Of a stretch of DNA of 64,000 nucleotides, positions 62,109 to 64,000 are shown one piece after another. The stretch is from Syntrophaceae bacterium (lineage in GTDB: Bacteria > Desulfobacterota > Syntrophia > Syntrophales > PHBD01): the NCBI GenBank assembly GCA_013177825.1, contig JABLXX010000007.1:105487-169486 (forward strand), in the 5' to 3' direction. The notes beneath the pieces were generated by a model. The model was not told the DNA's origin, did no database searches, and worked only from the letters and a program-made list of their open reading frames with translations. Positions within the stretch are counted from its first letter, which is position 1. Each line of letters opens with the position of its first letter. The position numbers and the translations under genes were made by a program.

Positions 62109-62339
62109 TCAGCGACGCTTCTTCCAGCGGAGTTGAAACTCCAGTTCTTCAACGCCCCCTTCGCGCTCGTGTTCGATGCTGATCTCCGCGGAGGCCGGAG
62201 CGGTCAGCTTCTCCCCGGCCACCTGGATCCGGAAAGGCCTCCCCGCCTCAACGTCGTCCGCCAGGCGTCGGAGCTTCCGGACAAAAGCCTCCCTGGTCAC
62301 GGTCTTTTCGACATCCCGTTCCGCTTTTCTCTTTTTCAT
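62109..62339 (-). CDS. Amphi-Trp domain protein
   Basis: 76-residue protein: a basic start MKKRKAERDVEKTVTREAFV, a short beta-rich domain (FRIQVAGEKLTAPASAEISI) and the end LEFQLRWKKRR with the Trp typical of the amphi-Trp family. Function unknown. AGGAGGCGACC precedes the ATG, excluding the longer frame from 62420. It lies 76 bases before the DUF169 gene in the same direction. Confidence 0.8.
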   Translation of the reverse strand: MKKRKAERDVEKTVTREAFVRKLRRLADDVEAGRPFRIQVAGEKLTAPASAEISIEHEREGGVEELEFQLRWKKRR

Positions 62340-62435
62340 GGTCGCCTCCTGATCGGCTGTGATCCTGGCTGCGGCCAGGGTACGGAAAACCGGTCGCCTT
62401 GTCAAAAGAAAGCGCCGCACCCTGCACAGGCTGCG

Positions 62436-63518
62436 CTATCCCTTCATGACCTCCAGGAAGCGCTCCAGTTTCCCCTTTTCCTTCAGGACACGAGCCCCCA
62501 TCTCCTGCCCGTCGGTGCAGACAGCGGGGGGATTTTCCCTCCGCACGAGGGCGATGGCCTCCGCGGGGCAGCCCGTGACGCAGAGGCCGCAGCCGATGCA
62601 GGCCTCCGCGGAAACGACCGCCATGTCGTCCTCCATGACGGCGGCCCCCACGGGGCACCGCTCGTCGGCGCAGATCCTGCAGCCCGTGCAGGCATCCGCG
62701 TCCACCCGGGCGAGGAAGCCGCTTGTCGAAAAGGCGTTGGGCAGGGAGAGCTGGGTCTTGCAGGTGAGGATCGTGCAGCAGCAGCGGCAGCAGTTGCACA
62801 GGAAGGTCGGCCGGTCGGCGCTGTTGTTGCTGACGTGAACGAGGCCCGCTTTTTCGGCCTCACCCAGGACCCGGAGGGCCTCGACCCGGCCGATCTCCCG
62901 GGCGTATCCCCGCTGGACGAGAAACCGGGCGGGGGCATCGAAGAAGAGACACGTCTCCGTCGGCGAATCACAGGCACCCACGGCGATGCGACAGGCGCAC
63001 CGGCCGAGCCCGATGAATCCCGCTTCTCCGATCAGCTTCGCCACCTCCTCGTAGGGCTGGACGCGTCCCGCCGCCTCCAGGGACTCGCCGACGGGAATCA
63101 CCCGGGCGACGGGGGTCGGATTCCCGGAAAAGGAGGCCCCCAGGCCCTCCCGGTGGTATTCATCCCAGAGTTTCGCCAGTTCCTCGTGCTCCGGACGTGT
63201 CCTCCCCTTCATGAAAGGAAACTCGAAGAGGCCCGGGATCGTCGGCAGGAGCCCGTAGGATCGTTTCCCGTCCTTCTCCCGGCAGAAGACGACGGCCCGG
63301 TCCGCCATGGCCTCGAGCATCCGCTCCGCTTCGGCGGGATCCAGCCCGGCCTTCGCGGCGATCGCCGGAACCGGCCGGGGCGAGAAGCTCATGGTGGCGG
63401 CCAGCGCGGCATCCCCGGGCGTGAAGAGGATCCGGAGGATCCGGTCGATGGCAGGGGACGGGGGTGCCCCGGTGGGATGGGCGTCCAGAACGGTCCGCAG
63501 CTTTTCGTAGGCGTCCAT
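62436..63518 (-). CDS. 4Fe-4S ferredoxin-type protein with N-terminal winged-helix-like region
   Basis: 360 residues. The C-terminal part has two ferredoxin motifs, CTGCRICADERCPVGA and CIGCGLCVTGCPAEA; upstream lies a very Cys-rich segment, FLCNCCRCCCTILTC, and LGRCACRIAVGACDSP, suggesting a further metal site. The N-terminal 110 residues (PAIAAKAGLDPAEAERMLEAM) look like a small winged-helix. Similar proteins are common in Desulfobacterota but I know of no assigned function. It is the first gene of the run with the amphi-Trp and DUF169 genes. Confidence 0.75.
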   Translation of the reverse strand: MDAYEKLRTVLDAHPTGAPPSPAIDRILRILFTPGDAALAATMSFSPRPVPAIAAKAGLDPAEAERMLEAMADRAVVFCREKDGKRSYGLLPTIPGLFEFPFMKGRTRPEHEELAKLWDEYHREGLGASFSGNPTPVARVIPVGESLEAAGRVQPYEEVAKLIGEAGFIGLGRCACRIAVGACDSPTETCLFFDAPARFLVQRGYAREIGRVEALRVLGEAEKAGLVHVSNNSADRPTFLCNCCRCCCTILTCKTQLSLPNAFSTSGFLARVDADACTGCRICADERCPVGAAVMEDDMAVVSAEACIGCGLCVTGCPAEAIALVRRENPPAVCTDGQEMGARVLKEKGKLERFLEVMKG

Positions 63519-63544
63519 GAAAACCTTCCTTTCATCCTCAAAGG

Positions 63545-63604
63545 GTACGACTCATGGTTCAGGATTTCGGGGGCCTTGCATCCGGGCATTTTTTTTAACA
63601 GCCC
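63545..63604 (-). repeat. Interspersed repeat, GGGCTGTT type
   Basis: On the minus strand GGGCTGTTAAAAAAAATG then CGGATGCAAGGCCCCCGAA, the same order as at 27555-27612. It lies 27 bases upstream of the Fe-S protein gene and may contain or displace its promoter. Confidence 0.65.
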
Positions 63605-63678
63605 GCTCGGGCACTACCTGCGGTTTAGAGGGTGATGGCGCGGGGGCTGCCACGGGGGCTTCCCGGAGCGCGAATAGC

Positions 63679-63797
63679 GGCTTTTTCGGGGCACCCTGCC
63701 GTCGCAGCGAAGCGCCCGCAAAGTCATCTGTCTGAGCGCCCCTGGGCGCGAGTTATGACTTTGCAGCGGAGCGAGACGCTGCAGGGTCGAAAAAACG
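63679..63797. repeat. Complex palindromic element near the right edge
   Basis: An exact inverted repeat GCAAAGTCAT (63718-63727) and ATGACTTTGC (63755-63764) encloses a hairpin GCGCCC-CT-GGGCGC (63736-63749). Outer arms also match imperfectly (CTTTTTCG...ACCCTGC against GCAGGGTCGAAAAAAC). It could be a small non-autonomous element or REP-like sequence. No gene is seen between 63519 and 63914. Confidence 0.55.
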
Positions 63798-63880
63798 CTC
63801 CTGAGCGCGAGGGAAGTCCCCCTCCTGTCATCCGACCCCCGATCGGCGGCTGGTTCTGTTTAATAAAAAGGAAGGTAATT

Positions 63881-64000
63881 GATCCTGTGCTGGCACCTGT
63901 GATAAGGGTGCCTCATGGACTTAACTAGTTATCATAATGTAATATCCAGCGAGAGCAAAGCCAGAAAATATCTGCTGGGAAAAAGCTTCAAAAACCATCA
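63881..64000 (+). mobile_element. Probable insertion sequence, left part only
   Basis: From about 63857 the base composition turns AT-rich, unlike the rest of the window. GGCACC-N9-GGTGCC (63892-63912) lies directly before a new open frame that looks like a transposase start. The left boundary is a guess; the right end is outside the window. Confidence 0.4.
63915..64000 (+). CDS. Transposase N-terminus, possibly IS1595-like (cut by window edge)
   Basis: The frame is open from the ATG at 63915 to the end, 28 codons: it begins MDLTSYHNVISSESKARKYL and ends GKSFKNH. This pattern (YH..IS...ARKYLL....KNH) resembles the start of IS1595-type transposases, where a zinc-ribbon follows; only the leader is visible, so the family call is from memory and modest. 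Codon use is AT-rich compared with neighbouring genes. Confidence 0.45.
   Translation, partial: MDLTSYHNVISSESKARKYLLGKSFKNH

Noticed and set aside
1..64000. CRISPR array or phage-defence cluster
   Set aside because: No regularly spaced direct repeats, cas-like genes or defence-type nuclease genes were seen; the repeats present are dispersed and palindromic.

Overview
The window is GC-rich, gene-dense DNA from an anaerobic bacterium, most likely a Desulfobacterota (former Deltaproteobacteria) member related to syntrophic fatty-acid degraders. This is inferred from the gene set, not from a marker gene: CoA-transferase, acyl-CoA dehydrogenase and thiolase genes, a two-subunit B12-dependent acyl-CoA mutase, many 4Fe-4S proteins, a NIL-domain ferredoxin, and the blocks pth-rplY-prs-tRNA-ispE and rpsF-rpsR-DUF2232-rplI-dnaB. 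The species cannot be fixed from sequence alone.

Layout. 1-3.6 kb: housekeeping genes on the minus strand (pth cut by the window edge, rplY, prs, tRNA-Gln, ispE, DUF1844). 3.7-9.1 kb: stress block of htpX, clpB, a diadenylate cyclase, and divergently rpoH. 9.3-13 kb: dnaB, rplI, DUF2232, rpsR, rpsF. 13.2-17.8 kb: signalling genes (HD protein, SpoIIE-type phosphatase, GNAT protein, RsbW-like kinase, STAS antagonist). 17.9-31.6 kb: acyl-CoA metabolism (3-hydroxyacyl-CoA dehydrogenase, thiolase, a YcaO protein with a small acidic partner, CoA-transferase A/B, acyl-CoA dehydrogenase, C_GCAxxG_C_C protein, DUF2284 protein, cobalamin adenosyltransferase, MeaB, and mutase small and large subunits). 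32-42 kb: EamA exporter and a branched-chain amino acid type ABC transporter whose livF is separated from livKHMG by a PilT-like ATPase and a PilZ protein on the opposite strand. 42-51 kb: heme/beta-propeller protein, MFS, era, chemoreceptor, radical SAM protein, rnc, mtaB. 51-58 kb: small membrane protein, NIL ferredoxin, MliC, ketopantoate-reductase-like enzyme, PHA synthase with a carrier protein and KAS III, BASS-like transporter. 58-63.5 kb: TRAP transporter, DUF169, amphi-Trp protein, Fe-S protein. The right end carries repeats and the first codons of a probable transposase.

Main interpretation. The mutase has Phe91 and Gln209 where methylmalonyl-CoA mutases have Tyr and Arg; this pair is the known signature of isobutyryl-CoA mutase, and the subunit sizes (562 and 134 residues) also match IcmA/IcmB. 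With the CoA-transferase, acyl-CoA dehydrogenase, 3-hydroxyacyl-CoA dehydrogenase and thiolase, the window covers isobutyrate/butyrate to acetyl-CoA except for a crotonase and electron-transfer partners. The thiolase and mutase promoter regions share an exact 12-base sequence next to the predicted transcription starts, part of a perfect ACCAGT-N5-ACTGGT palindrome at the thiolase gene. This suggests one regulator for both. A family of short palindromic interspersed repeats that sit directly at stop codons, and the YcaO/small-protein pair, are the other main novelties.
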